DNA of 64,000 bases, from the NCBI GenBank assembly GCA_964518725.1, contig CAZFKP010000016.1:1-64000 (forward strand). The letters are read 5' to 3'. A program made the position numbers and the translations under genes. The notes below the pieces were generated by a model. That model did not search any database. It was not told the DNA's origin and was given only the letters and a program-made list of their open reading frames with translations. This document shows positions 50,509 to 59,605 of the stretch, piece after piece (positions within the stretch are counted from its first letter, which is position 1; each line of letters begins with the position of its first letter). The stretch is from JANRKF01 sp964518725 (GTDB taxonomy: Bacteria; Pseudomonadota; Alphaproteobacteria; Rickettsiales; SXRF01).

Positions 50509-52730
50509 ACACCCAAGGCGACCATAGCTTGCTTGCCGCCCTGAACGATGAGCAGCGCGCCGCTGTGGAGACGACCGATGGTGCCGTGCTGGTGCTGGCC
50601 GGTGCGGGCACGGGAAAAACGCGGGTGCTCACCACCCGTATTGCCCATATTCTTATGTCACGCCTGGCATGGCCGGGGGAAATTCTGGCCGTTACCTTCA
50701 CCAACAAGGCGGCGAAAGAGATGAGCGAGCGCGTGGCGCATCTCGTGAACGGTGCGAGCGCAGAAGGGCGAGCGAGCCATCAGCCCGCCTCATGGGGCGC
50801 GGAGCAGCCGCGCACCGGAGGCACGCCACAATGGCTTGGCACGTTTCACTCCATCGGCGCGCGGATCATCCGCCGCCATGCCGAGAAGCTGGGGCTCACT
50901 TCCAGTTTCACCATCCTCGACACTGACGACCAGTTGCGACTGTTGAAAGCGATCATCATTGAAAAACGCATTGATGAGAAGGCGATGCCGCCGAAACTGT
51001 TCCTGGCCATCATCCAGCAATGGAAAGACCAGGGGCTGACGCCGGAGAAGGTTATGTCCGCGAAGGATATCGGTGCGTGCGATGGGCAGGCGGTCGGGGT
51101 GTACAAGGAATATCAGGCGCGGCTGGTGCGGTTGAACGCCACCGATTTCGGCGATTTAATCCTGCACATGCTGACCCTGTTCACCCAGTTCCCGGACGTG
51201 CATCAGGAATATGCCCAGCGGTTTAAATATATTCTCGTCGATGAGTATCAGGATACCAACGTCGCGCAGTATCTCTGGCTGCGGCTGCTGGCCATGGGGC
51301 ATAAAAATATCTGCTGCGTCGGTGATGACGACCAGTCCATCTATTCGTGGCGTGGCGCGGAAGTGGGCAATATTTTACGGTTTGAGAAAGATTTTCCGGA
51401 GGCAACGGTGGTGCGGCTCGAATGCAATTACCGCTCCACCCCGCATATACTGGCGGCGGCTTCGGCAGTGATCGCCAACAACCAGGGGCGCTTCGGCAAA
51501 ACATTATGGACGAACGTGACCGAGGGCGAAAAGCTGAAACTCAAATCGGCGTGGGATGAGGCGGAAGAGGCTCGTTTCATCGGCGAGGAAATCGAATCGC
51601 TGCACTATAAGGGGTCGAGCCTGAAAGATATGGCAATTCTGGTGCGCGCCGGCTTCCAGACCCGCGCTTTCGAGGAGCGCTTCCTGACCATGGGCATCGC
51701 TTACCGCGTCGTCGGTGGCTTGCGGTTTTATGAGCGCGCCGAGATCCGCGATGCGATTGCGTACCTTCGCCTTATTGCCTCGCCGGCGGATGACCTCGCG
51801 TTCGAGCGCATCATCAACACGCCGAAGCGCGGTGTCGGGCAGGCGACGTTGCAACAACTTCACACGGCTGCTCGCACCTTGAACACCTCGCTCTACAATG
51901 CCACCATCCATTTGCTCGCAAGCGGCGGCTTGAAAGGAAAAATTGGGACGACGCTTAAAGCCTTCACCGATCATGTGTCTCGCTGGCGCTGCGCTGTCGA
52001 TGACCTGAATATTGCCGAGCTGGCCGAGAAGGTGCTCGAAGAATCGGGTTACCGCGCCATGTGGCAGCAGGAAAAAACACCCGAAGCCGCAGGTAGGCTG
52101 GAAAACCTGAAAGAGCTGGTGCGGGCGCTCGGCGAGTTTGAAACGCTCGGGGCATTTTTAGAGCATGTGAGTTTAGTGACCGAAGCGGCCAACACGGACA
52201 ACAACACCGACATGGTGAGCCTGATGACGCTGCATGCCGCCAAGGGTCTGGAATTCGATGTGGTGTTCCTGCCGGGTTGGGAGGAGGGGGTGTTTCCGCA
52301 CCAGCGCGCGCTCGATGAATCCGGCCAGAAGGGGTTGGAGGAAGAGCGCCGCCTTGCCTATGTCGGTATCACGCGGGCGAAGAAACGGCTGATGATTTCG
52401 CACGCCGCCAACCGCCGTATTTATAACCAGTGGCAATCGTCGATTCCGTCGCGCTTCATCGATGAAATTCCCTCCGAGCATGTGGAAAAACTGTCCGGCG
52501 GGGTGTATGGTGGCGCGCCGAAGCAAGCGAGCTGGGCAAGCGAGGTGGCGAGTATCATGGCCGGCAGTACGACCCAAAAAAGCGATTCCGGCTTTGCGGT
52601 CGGCACCCGCATTTTCCACCAGAAATTCGGCTACGGCAAAATCACCGCAATCAATGGCGAGCATCTCGACATCGCGTTTGAAAAAGCCGGCGACAAAAAG
52701 GTTCTATCGGATTACGTGCAGAAAGCCTAG
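50490..52730 (+). CDS. uvrD: UvrD/PcrA-type ATP-dependent DNA helicase
   Basis: Superfamily 1A 3'-5' helicase for repair and replication-fork maintenance, 746 residues. It has Walker A GAGTGKTR (38-45), motif Ia VTFTNKAAKEM, motif II LVDEYQDTN, motif III VGDDDQSIYSWRGA, motif V MTLHAAKGLEFDVVFLPG and motif VI YVGITRAKKRL, plus a C-terminal Tudor-like segment ending KFGYGKITAINGE. An unusual insert of about 28 residues (87-114) precedes WLGTFHSIGARI. ATG 50490 lies inside the previous gene. Confidence 0.95.
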   Translation: MADTALDTQGDHSLLAALNDEQRAAVETTDGAVLVLAGAGTGKTRVLTTRIAHILMSRLAWPGEILAVTFTNKAAKEMSERVAHLVNGASAEGRASHQPASWGAEQPRTGGTPQWLGTFHSIGARIIRRHAEKLGLTSSFTILDTDDQLRLLKAIIIEKRIDEKAMPPKLFLAIIQQWKDQGLTPEKVMSAKDIGACDGQAVGVYKEYQARLVRLNATDFGDLILHMLTLFTQFPDVHQEYAQRFKYILVDEYQDTNVAQYLWLRLLAMGHKNICCVGDDDQSIYSWRGAEVGNILRFEKDFPEATVVRLECNYRSTPHILAAASAVIANNQGRFGKTLWTNVTEGEKLKLKSAWDEAEEARFIGEEIESLHYKGSSLKDMAILVRAGFQTRAFEERFLTMGIAYRVVGGLRFYERAEIRDAIAYLRLIASPADDLAFERIINTPKRGVGQATLQQLHTAARTLNTSLYNATIHLLASGGLKGKIGTTLKAFTDHVSRWRCAVDDLNIAELAEKVLEESGYRAMWQQEKTPEAAGRLENLKELVRALGEFETLGAFLEHVSLVTEAANTDNNTDMVSLMTLHAAKGLEFDVVFLPGWEEGVFPHQRALDESGQKGLEEERRLAYVGITRAKKRLMISHAANRRIYNQWQSSIPSRFIDEIPSEHVEKLSGGVYGGAPKQASWASEVASIMAGSTTQKSDSGFAVGTRIFHQKFGYGKITAINGEHLDIAFEKAGDKKVLSDYVQKA
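50750..50817 (+). repeat. Palindromic insertion within the uvrD coding sequence
   Basis: A GC-rich segment bounded by CGGTGCG (50750-50756) and CGCACCG (50811-50817), with internal pairing such as CGCC/GGCG, encodes most of the extra residues 87-114 of the helicase. It keeps the reading frame. GAGCGCAG within it recalls the 24332 repeat. Confidence 0.5.
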
Positions 52731-52897
52731 CCTTCCTCGTCGTCCAGTTCGGGCATATCGTCTGCATCGTCCATTTCTACCACCGGCACGGCGTAGCTGC
52801 CGGTGAGCCATTTGCCGAGATCGACCATTTTGCAGCGCTGCGAGCAAAAGGGCGCGGATTCTTTGTTGCTGGGCCTATTGCAAACGGGGCACGTCAT
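52727..52897 (-). CDS. yacG: DNA gyrase inhibitor YacG
   Basis: A 56-residue zinc protein. Four ligands, Cys3, Cys6, Cys18 and Cys22 (CPVC...FCSQRC), are followed by KMVDLGKWLTGSYAVP, the conserved YacG block, and an acidic tail. YacG binds GyrB in E. coli and blocks DNA binding. ATG 52897 is chosen for the canonical MTCPVC start. The stop overlaps the convergent uvrD stop; the start lies within the end of the upstream gene. Confidence 0.93.
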   Translation of the reverse strand: MTCPVCNRPSNKESAPFCSQRCKMVDLGKWLTGSYAVPVVEMDDADDMPELDDEEG

Positions 52898-53696
52898 CGG
52901 TATTCCGGCTAGTGGTAACACGATCGACCATCGGCGCTGCCTGCTTTTCAGCCAGCACAGCGCGCGCGGTATCGAGCAGCACTTTTAACACCTGCCATGC
53001 CCTTTCCGGCGTGTCGGCCAGTGCCGTGATATCGTCAAGCGCCTTGTTAGAAGCAAGGGATTCTTTGACAGTTTTAATGCGTGACTTGGCGGTATTGTTC
53101 TGTCCGTTTCCGGTGGTAAGTCTGACAGTTTCGACACTCGCATCTCCGGTTTCATCAAGATCCTGATAGGGTCCGTCGATGAGGATGGGCGGTTGGTAAT
53201 GCTCGATAAAATCCTCAAGCTGGCCAGCGTTTCTAGCCCCGAATGTCGGGCGGAGTTTTTCCGGTAGTGCGGCGAGCAGATCTTTAAATTCGGCATCTTC
53301 CGCTGCTGTATGACCGGGTGCAGTGGGATCACACGGGTCTTCCATCGCATCGCGCGATACGACGCTGCCGGCGTTTTGTTTGTTAGCGGCGCGGTGGTAG
53401 GTAGCCAGGCGATTAAACAAAATTTTTGCGTATAGCGCTGCAGCGGACTCCGGTCTGAGATCCTCTGTTCTCAGGGTTGTATCCAGCGCATCCCATATCG
53501 CATTCACATAAGTGTCTACATTCAACAGCAATGTATGGCGTGCGCTGTGTTCAAATCTTCTGATAACCGGCTCGGCAATGATCTCACACTGTGTATACAT
53601 GGCATCGATCAGTGCCTCTCTTTCTGCACTGCCTGCCGGTAAGGCGGCATATTGCTCGCATAATCGATTGAGTTCTTCCCTGGTTTCTCTGCTCAT
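52875..53696 (-). CDS. Uncharacterised protein with sigma-factor-like pattern
   Basis: A 273-residue soluble protein, not firmly recognised. Residues about 60-105 (VNAIWDALDTTLR ... AKILFNRLATYHR) resemble region 2 of ECF sigma factors. LLAALPEKLRPTF (140-152) and NTAKSRIKTVKESL (201-214) loosely resemble the region 4 start and recognition helix. A Gly/Asp-rich stretch of about 50 residues separates the last two, unlike true sigma factors. It could be a degenerate regulator or a coincidence. Overlaps yacG by 23 bases. Confidence 0.5.
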   Translation of the reverse strand: MSRETREELNRLCEQYAALPAGSAEREALIDAMYTQCEIIAEPVIRRFEHSARHTLLLNVDTYVNAIWDALDTTLRTEDLRPESAAALYAKILFNRLATYHRAANKQNAGSVVSRDAMEDPCDPTAPGHTAAEDAEFKDLLAALPEKLRPTFGARNAGQLEDFIEHYQPPILIDGPYQDLDETGDASVETVRLTTGNGQNNTAKSRIKTVKESLASNKALDDITALADTPERAWQVLKVLLDTARAVLAEKQAAPMVDRVTTSRNTDDVPRLQ

Positions 53697-53703
53697 ATGG
53701 GTG

Positions 53704-54348
53704 TTATCCCCTCAATGCGGTGATATTCTCGGCATAGGCGCCATCTTTGGTAAAGACGGCGGAGCCTGCGACCAGCACGTTGGCGCCGGCGGCGATTACC
53801 TGCTTCGCGGTATCCTTGTTGACGCCGCCATCGACTTCGAGGTCGATTTTCCGCGAGCCGATCATACCGCGCAACTGCCTGATTTTCTCGAGCTGCGAGG
53901 GAATGAAGGATTGGCCGCCGAAGCCGGGGTTCACCGTCATCACTAAAATCAAATCCACATCGTTCATCACATATTCCAGCACGTTCGCGGGTGTGGATGG
54001 CACGAGCGATACGCCCGCCTTTTTGCCCAGCGACTTAATGAGCTTCAGCGTGCGTTCCAGATGTACGCAGGCCTCGGCGTGGACGGTGATGATGTCGGCG
54101 CCGGCCTTGGCGTAGGATTCGATGGAGAGCTCCGGTTTTTCGATCATCAGATGCACGTCGAACGGCAGCCTGGAATGCTGGCGGATGGACTGGATGACGA
54201 CCGGGCCGATGGTGAGGTTCGGTACAAAATGCCCGTCCATCACATCGACATGGATATAATCCGCACCGGCCTTGGAAACGGCAGCGACTTCCTCGCCAAG
54301 CTTCGCGAAATCGGCGGAAAGGATGGAGGGAGCGATTTTGACGGTCAT
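53704..54348 (-). CDS. rpe: Ribulose-phosphate 3-epimerase
   Basis: Interconverts ribulose 5-phosphate and xylulose 5-phosphate. The 214-residue TIM barrel has the family blocks IAPSILSADFAKLGEEV, HVDVMDGHFVPNLTIGP, VHLMIEKPE, VMTVNPGFGGQSFI and LEVDGGVN, including the metal-binding His and Asp residues. Length is standard. It ends seven bases before the upstream start of the unknown sigma-like gene. Confidence 0.96.
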   Translation of the reverse strand: MTVKIAPSILSADFAKLGEEVAAVSKAGADYIHVDVMDGHFVPNLTIGPVVIQSIRQHSRLPFDVHLMIEKPELSIESYAKAGADIITVHAEACVHLERTLKLIKSLGKKAGVSLVPSTPANVLEYVMNDVDLILVMTVNPGFGGQSFIPSQLEKIRQLRGMIGSRKIDLEVDGGVNKDTAKQVIAAGANVLVAGSAVFTKDGAYAENITALRG

Positions 54349-54379
54349 GCGGCCATTATAAGGAAAAAATTGATTGGGG

Positions 54380-54838
54380 CTAGATGGATAATGAGGCGTC
54401 GGCTTTATCTTTGCGTCGTTGCTTGAGTTGGTCGAGCAGGGCGTCGAAGCCGATAATCAAGCCGATGGCGGTCACGCTGTGGACAATCACCTCCAGCTTC
54501 TGATTTTCATGGATGCCGCCGAAACGCTTGAAGATATTGGTAAACCCATAATCTTTCAGCCGGGCTTCATAGGCGCTCGACCAGTTTTTGTGGAATTTTG
54601 TGAGTTCCTGGGCAGTTTCCTTCCCGTAAGAGCCGTTCTTGAAAATGGCGAGGTCGTCGCTTAATCCGGCAAGCTTGCCGGTTCCCTTCAGGTTATCGTA
54701 CAGCGCATCGCTGGTTTTGGCGTTGAACACATAGGCTCCGGCGACGGCGGCCAGTGGGTACGTGACCACGTGCACGAGGTCGGCGAATTGATCGCTCGCG
54801 GTTTCCCTGGGCGCAGTTTTTGGTTGCTCGTCGGCCAT
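54380..54838 (-). CDS. Small membrane protein of unknown function
   Basis: A 152-residue protein with two moderately hydrophobic segments (about 23-42 and 112-132), a long helical stretch between them and a basic tail (KQRRKDKAD). No family is recognised. ATG 54838 is chosen for the polar N-terminus; the longer frame starts inside a spacer. It lies between rpe and the 770-residue protein, on the same strand. The layout recalls the glycine-rich cluster at 21-24 kb but without dense glycine. Confidence 0.6.
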   Translation of the reverse strand: MADEQPKTAPRETASDQFADLVHVVTYPLAAVAGAYVFNAKTSDALYDNLKGTGKLAGLSDDLAIFKNGSYGKETAQELTKFHKNWSSAYEARLKDYGFTNIFKRFGGIHENQKLEVIVHSVTAIGLIIGFDALLDQLKQRRKDKADASLSI

Positions 54839-54944
54839 GATGCTAGGATAGCACGGGATCGGGATAGCGGACAATCGGCAAAATATGACAATTTGATGAC
54901 TGGAACTTTAGAAATCAACAGGTTATGCTGGCCGTATTCCTAAT

Positions 54945-57257
54945 CTAGCGCTCGTGCCCGGCTCCTGAGCCCTGCATGGCTTTCTGGCGGGCATAGGCTT
55001 CTAGCCTTACTTCGAATGCATCGCATTCCTTTTGCGATGCTTCCGGTTTCTTAAGCGGTGCGCCACAGGGATTTTCGGGAAGCCCCGCCTGCTGGGCAAG
55101 TTCGAGCTGCTTGCTGGCAAGCCCCTTCAGTTCCTGCAACTGGGCAAGCGCTTCCTGTGGCTTGTCCTCGGCGAGTGTGTCGCGCATCTGGTGAAATTTC
55201 TTCCAGCGCTGTTCTTCCAGCGCGGCGATATCCGGGTGGTCGATGTCGGTGGCATGACGAATAAACCCAAATGACGTCCAGTCATCAAAGCAGATAGCGT
55301 CTTCCAGCAGCTTGGCGGCCTTCCACCTTCCTTTACGTTGCAGTATTTCTTCCTGCAACTGGCTGTATGCACCGTCAAGCGCCGATTGTGCGCCAAGCGT
55401 AGCCATGTTGTAGTAAGACAATTCCAGCGCTTCCCTGGTGGCTTCCAGCGCCCTGGTAATATCCTCCTGCAGGTAGGCTTTTTGCGCTCGCAATATTAGG
55501 CTCTGCATGGTTTTTACCTGCGCCATGATTTCTTCCATGGATTTTTTGCCGGGAGCATTGCGGATGTCGTCTGCGGCGGAAACGGGCCAGTCAGAAGAGT
55601 CAAAAGACCACTCAGGCGCAACACCTTCAAACGGATACTCAAACCCGAAATATTTAGGGTTGTTGATTCCCAGCCGGCGCAGACGAACCCGCTCCACGGC
55701 ATCTTCGGCAGATACGGGAGGTTCAGGCGCTTCCTGAGCGGCCATAAAATTGGTGGCGTAATACGTCCCGTAAATAGCGGATTGGAACAGTTGTGCGATC
55801 CGATTGATGCGTAATAACATTTCCGGCGGATAGTCCATGGCTTCTGCGGAAAGACCGCTCTCCCGGATCATCTGGATGGCAGCGACGTTACCGGTTTTGT
55901 AGAGTTCGCTATTGGCGGTATCGGAGTTCTTCACCATTGCCAGGTAATTTGCGTTGGGCATGGAAAGAATCTGCTGCTGCAATTCCATGTTGGTGCCGAT
56001 GGTTTCCCACTGGCCGGTTTTCACCAGATGCTCGAATAGCTGGAATCCGATATGTTTGACCAGCGCATCCGGCAGGTCGGGAATGCCGAGAATATAATCG
56101 GGGAATCCTGGTTTGCCGTTGCCGGGAAGGGATTTAAAACCACCTACATTCAATGGGCATAGATCGACCTGCACACAAGTTCCAAGGCTTGGGTGGCTGC
56201 GAACCATCTCATCAAAATTATGGGTGCCCGCAGTGTGCCGGTTGCCGCCGATGGCAACCCAGCTTCCTAGCTGATGCTCAGCGGTTTTCGCCGCAATGAA
56301 ATCCACCCATTTCTGGTTCACGTCATCGCGCTCCTTGAGGAATGCATCGTAGTCTGGCCCAGTGAGCTGTGCCATGGCTGCTTTCGCTTCTTCGGAATTC
56401 CGGCCATGGGTCTTGATTGCTTCCGTGGCGTCAAAATATAACTCAGCCCCTCGCTTGGCTGCTTCAGATTCCAGTGGCTTATCCATGTAAAACACGCGGA
56501 TTCCAGCCTCCTTGGCCATTTGAGCCAGGTAGTTGTGACTGGCGATATGCTGGTAGCTGACGCGGGTTTGGCTATAGTTCGGATGCTCTTCAATGTGGTG
56601 GGAATTTTCCTCTTGAAACTCAAGGAAGATTGCTTCCACTCCGGACTTACGCAGGTTTCTCATCTGGCTGGCGATAAACAGGGGTATTTCCTCGGCGGAG
56701 TGATCCATGTCCCCAAATACGATATTTTTATACTTGGCAATCAGGTCGGCCAGCAGCGCTCCGCCATGCCTAGTTTCATCCGCCCTATCGCCTTTGACAA
56801 GCGAAGACTGGATGGATAATTCCTCTTGTAGGCGATCAAATTTTTGCATCATGGCATCGTAGTCTCGGTTAAATTTCTCCATGCGGCGCTCACGCTCTGC
56901 TTTGCGTTTCTCTAATTCTGCTCTGAGTTTCTCCATGCGGCGTTCATGTTCTGCACGGCTTTTCCGAGATTCCGCCATGAACTTTTCATGTTCTTCATGC
57001 TTTCGAGCGTCTTCCTCTCTTTGAGCTATCTCTGCTCCTGGAGCCATCTCGTCTTTTTTGGCTATCTCTGCCCGCCGCACCGCGGCGTCACGCTGATGCT
57101 CTCGCACAGCGACGGTACCACCGACGCCCAATGCGCTCAATCCTGCGGTGCCAACCACAAGGTTCTGGACATTCCTGCGGAACCAGCCCGGCTTCTTTGG
57201 CGGCTGGGCGGGTTGTTCAGCGGTGGGTTGATTTACAGAATCGTCAGCGTCAGCCAC
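54945..57257 (-). CDS. Large coiled-coil protein with Tiki/ChaN-like domain
   Basis: A 770-residue protein. A short Gln/Pro-rich N-terminus and one TM (about 31-50) are followed by a charged coiled coil (about 55-150) containing near-repeats of AExERRMEK. Then comes a domain with GDMDHS (182-187), FLEF (211-214) and GGNRHTAG (337-344). The order GxxH, E and GxxH resembles the Tiki/TraB/ChaN superfamily (metal-dependent peptidase-like or haem-binding proteins). The C-terminal about 370 residues are helical and unassigned. The N-terminal topology places the domain either side of the inner membrane. Confidence 0.6.
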   Translation of the reverse strand: MADADDSVNQPTAEQPAQPPKKPGWFRRNVQNLVVGTAGLSALGVGGTVAVREHQRDAAVRRAEIAKKDEMAPGAEIAQREEDARKHEEHEKFMAESRKSRAEHERRMEKLRAELEKRKAERERRMEKFNRDYDAMMQKFDRLQEELSIQSSLVKGDRADETRHGGALLADLIAKYKNIVFGDMDHSAEEIPLFIASQMRNLRKSGVEAIFLEFQEENSHHIEEHPNYSQTRVSYQHIASHNYLAQMAKEAGIRVFYMDKPLESEAAKRGAELYFDATEAIKTHGRNSEEAKAAMAQLTGPDYDAFLKERDDVNQKWVDFIAAKTAEHQLGSWVAIGGNRHTAGTHNFDEMVRSHPSLGTCVQVDLCPLNVGGFKSLPGNGKPGFPDYILGIPDLPDALVKHIGFQLFEHLVKTGQWETIGTNMELQQQILSMPNANYLAMVKNSDTANSELYKTGNVAAIQMIRESGLSAEAMDYPPEMLLRINRIAQLFQSAIYGTYYATNFMAAQEAPEPPVSAEDAVERVRLRRLGINNPKYFGFEYPFEGVAPEWSFDSSDWPVSAADDIRNAPGKKSMEEIMAQVKTMQSLILRAQKAYLQEDITRALEATREALELSYYNMATLGAQSALDGAYSQLQEEILQRKGRWKAAKLLEDAICFDDWTSFGFIRHATDIDHPDIAALEEQRWKKFHQMRDTLAEDKPQEALAQLQELKGLASKQLELAQQAGLPENPCGAPLKKPEASQKECDAFEVRLEAYARQKAMQGSGAGHER

Positions 57258-57335
57258 AGGCGCTCCTATGTCGTTGAAAGCCGTAGCCTACCATAAAAAC
57301 GGTAAACAAGTTAGCAAATATTAATTAAAGGACAC

Positions 57336-58664
57336 TTAATCGGCGGGATTTTTCACCAGCACCGCGGCGTAAAACCCGTCCATCCCGTCCTTATCGGCCA
57401 GGTGGCAGGGCAGGGTGCGGACTTCGCCGCGCTCGGTGATGCATTGGGTGAGGCCGCCGAGCGTTTCCGGCTGCACCGGCTTGAGCATAACATCCTTGCG
57501 TTCGGCCAGCAGTTTCGTGATCTGCTCCTCGCCTTCTTCTGGCAGCAGCGAGCAGACGGCATAGACCATCATCCCGCCCGTAGGCAGCATGTCGAGCGCA
57601 TGGCGGAGCAGCTTGGCCTGGGTTGCTTTCAGCCGTTCGATGTCGTCGGGCTGGCGCAGCCATGCGACATCCGGGTGGCGGCGCAGCGTTCCCGTGGCGG
57701 AGCAGGGGGCGTCGAGCAGAATCGCATCGGGCGAAAAATTCGGCAGCCACTTGCTGGCGTCGATGGTGATGTATTCGGCCGAAAGTTGCAGCCGGTGAAC
57801 ATTGGTTTTGAGCATGGCGATACGTTCTTTCGACACATCGACCGCCGAGACTTTCGCGCCTGCCGAGGCAAGCTGCGCGGTTTTACCACCCGGTGCGGCG
57901 CACAGGTCGATTACGCGCTTGTCATGTACATTCCCAAGCAGCAGGGCGGGGATGGTGGCCGCCATGTCCTGCACCCACCATTTGCCTTCGGCGAAGCCGG
58001 GCATTTGCGTCAGGTTACGCGAGGATTGCAGCCGCACCGAGCCGAGCGGCAGCACAATGCCGCCAAGGGTTTGCGCCCAGTGCGCCGGGTCGCTTTTCAC
58101 CGTAATGTCGAGCGGCGGTTCGCGCAAATGCATCAGGCCGATTTCGCGGGCGATCCCTTCGCCATAGGCTTCCACTATGCGCCGCCACAGCCATGCCGGG
58201 GCGCCCAGCATCGCTTCGTCCTGCGCGCTCACGATGGCGGCGCCCTCTTTGGCGATCCGCTTCAGGATGGCGTTTACCAGCCCGGAATATTTTTCCATCC
58301 GCACTTGCTTGGTCATTTCGACCGCGCTGTGCACAGCGGCGTGCGGCGGGGTTTCCAGCCAGATGAGCTGGGCGACGCCCATGCGTAATATATGCATGAT
58401 GCGGGCGTTGCGGTCGCCGAGCGGCCGGTCGAGGAACTGGTTGAGTAACGCATCAATCTGGCCTAAGCGGCGCAGCGTCGTTTTGGCCAGCAGCTGCGCG
58501 AAGGCGCGGTCAGAAGGGTTCAGTGTCTGGAAGTAGCGGTCTTGCGGCCAGGCGGAATCGAGCGGCTTGTGTTTGTCGAGCGTATGCATCAGCGCGCCGA
58601 GCGCGCTTAAGCGTGCGCTGGCGGCAATATCCGGGGCTGTATTCGTTGGTTGTATTTTATCCAT
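57336..58664 (-). CDS. rsmB: 16S rRNA (cytosine(967)-C(5))-methyltransferase
   Basis: Methylates C967 of 16S rRNA. The 442-residue product has an N-terminal NusB-like RNA-binding domain (about 20-150) and a Rossmann methyltransferase domain with DLCAAPGGKTAQLA (SAM binding), LLDAPCSATGTLRRHPDV and YAVCSLLPEEGE, the two catalytic Cys of m5C enzymes. Divergent from the SIMPL gene by 48 bases. Confidence 0.94.
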   Translation of the reverse strand: MDKIQPTNTAPDIAASARLSALGALMHTLDKHKPLDSAWPQDRYFQTLNPSDRAFAQLLAKTTLRRLGQIDALLNQFLDRPLGDRNARIMHILRMGVAQLIWLETPPHAAVHSAVEMTKQVRMEKYSGLVNAILKRIAKEGAAIVSAQDEAMLGAPAWLWRRIVEAYGEGIAREIGLMHLREPPLDITVKSDPAHWAQTLGGIVLPLGSVRLQSSRNLTQMPGFAEGKWWVQDMAATIPALLLGNVHDKRVIDLCAAPGGKTAQLASAGAKVSAVDVSKERIAMLKTNVHRLQLSAEYITIDASKWLPNFSPDAILLDAPCSATGTLRRHPDVAWLRQPDDIERLKATQAKLLRHALDMLPTGGMMVYAVCSLLPEEGEEQITKLLAERKDVMLKPVQPETLGGLTQCITERGEVRTLPCHLADKDGMDGFYAAVLVKNPAD

Positions 58665-58712
58665 GAAAACACTAGAGTGGCGGTAATTTAACCCACGTTA
58701 TGGCAGCTTACC

Positions 58713-59426
58713 ATGAAATACAACGCTCTTTTCTTGCTCTGTGTGTTTTTAACTGCGTCGCCGGTTGCGATGGCCGAGCCGGCGATGCCGCGCCTGATCA
58801 CGGTATCGGGCAGCGCGCAGGAGGAGGTATCGCCCGACCAGGCTGTCATTTCCGGACAGCTGGCGAGCCGTGCCAAAACCCTTACCGAAGCTAAAACCAC
58901 CAATGATGCGTTGGTGGAACGGGCGCTGGCGGTGGCCAAACAATTTGAAATTCCGACCCAGGATGTAGCCGCTTCGAACGTTTATATTTCGCCGGAATAC
59001 ACCTATAATAATTCCAGCAAAAAACAGGAATTGGTCGGCTATATTGTCTCGCGTAACCTGACCATCACCATGAAGGCCATGGACAATCACGAGCGGGTAC
59101 TGTCGGCGCTGGTGGAAAATGGCATCGATCAGGTGAACGGCGTGAATTTCACCATCGCCAATCCGGAGGCGCGTGCCGATCAATTGCGGGTGAAGGCGGT
59201 GCAGAATGCGCGTGCGCGGGCGCAGATGCTGGCCGTTGCCGCCGGTGCCAAGCTTGGCAAGGTGATGGCGATCTCGATGGATGGCGCCGCGCAACCGCCG
59301 ATGCCGGTGATGGCGCAGGGCATGATGGCCAAGTCGGCGATGATGGCGGAGAGTTCAGTAGCACCGAGCCTGCCGGGCATGACGTCGCTCGAAGAGCGCG
59401 TATCGGTGACCTTTGAATTGGAATAG
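58713..59426 (+). CDS. SIMPL domain (DUF541) periplasmic protein
   Basis: A 237-residue exported protein. The signal peptide (1-22) ends AMA before EPAMPRL. The mature part carries the DUF541 pattern: ITVSGSAQEEVSPDQAVISG, the central DVAASNVYISPEY and a C-terminal ARARAQMLAVAAGAKLGKV. Related proteins are linked to oxidative stress or outer-membrane function, without a defined activity. A Met/Ala-rich stretch (about 200-222) precedes the last strand. Confidence 0.88.
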   Translation: MKYNALFLLCVFLTASPVAMAEPAMPRLITVSGSAQEEVSPDQAVISGQLASRAKTLTEAKTTNDALVERALAVAKQFEIPTQDVAASNVYISPEYTYNNSSKKQELVGYIVSRNLTITMKAMDNHERVLSALVENGIDQVNGVNFTIANPEARADQLRVKAVQNARARAQMLAVAAGAKLGKVMAISMDGAAQPPMPVMAQGMMAKSAMMAESSVAPSLPGMTSLEERVSVTFELE

Positions 59427-59428
59427 CG

Positions 59429-59605
59429 ATGGAGACTACCCAGCAAACGATGCAAGCCTGTTCCGCCCATGCTGCCGGCGCGCAGCCGTCCTGTCCGGAA
59501 TGTCATAAGCTGACTGCGAATCCTCCTGAAATTGGCGGCCGCGATGGGCTTGACCCCACGCGCTACGGCGATTGGGAAATCAAAGGCCGGGCGGTGGATT
59601 TTTGA
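59429..59605 (+). CDS. DUF1674 / SDHAF4-type protein
   Basis: A 58-residue protein whose C-terminus LDPTRYGDWEIKGRAVDF is the defining motif of DUF1674, the family of succinate dehydrogenase assembly factor 4, which helps the flavoprotein subunit mature. A CPEC pair and a further Cys in the N-terminal half are unusual and could bind metal. It starts two bases after the SIMPL stop and overlaps the thioredoxin-like gene (TGATG). Confidence 0.88.
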   Translation: METTQQTMQACSAHAAGAQPSCPECHKLTANPPEIGGRDGLDPTRYGDWEIKGRAVDF

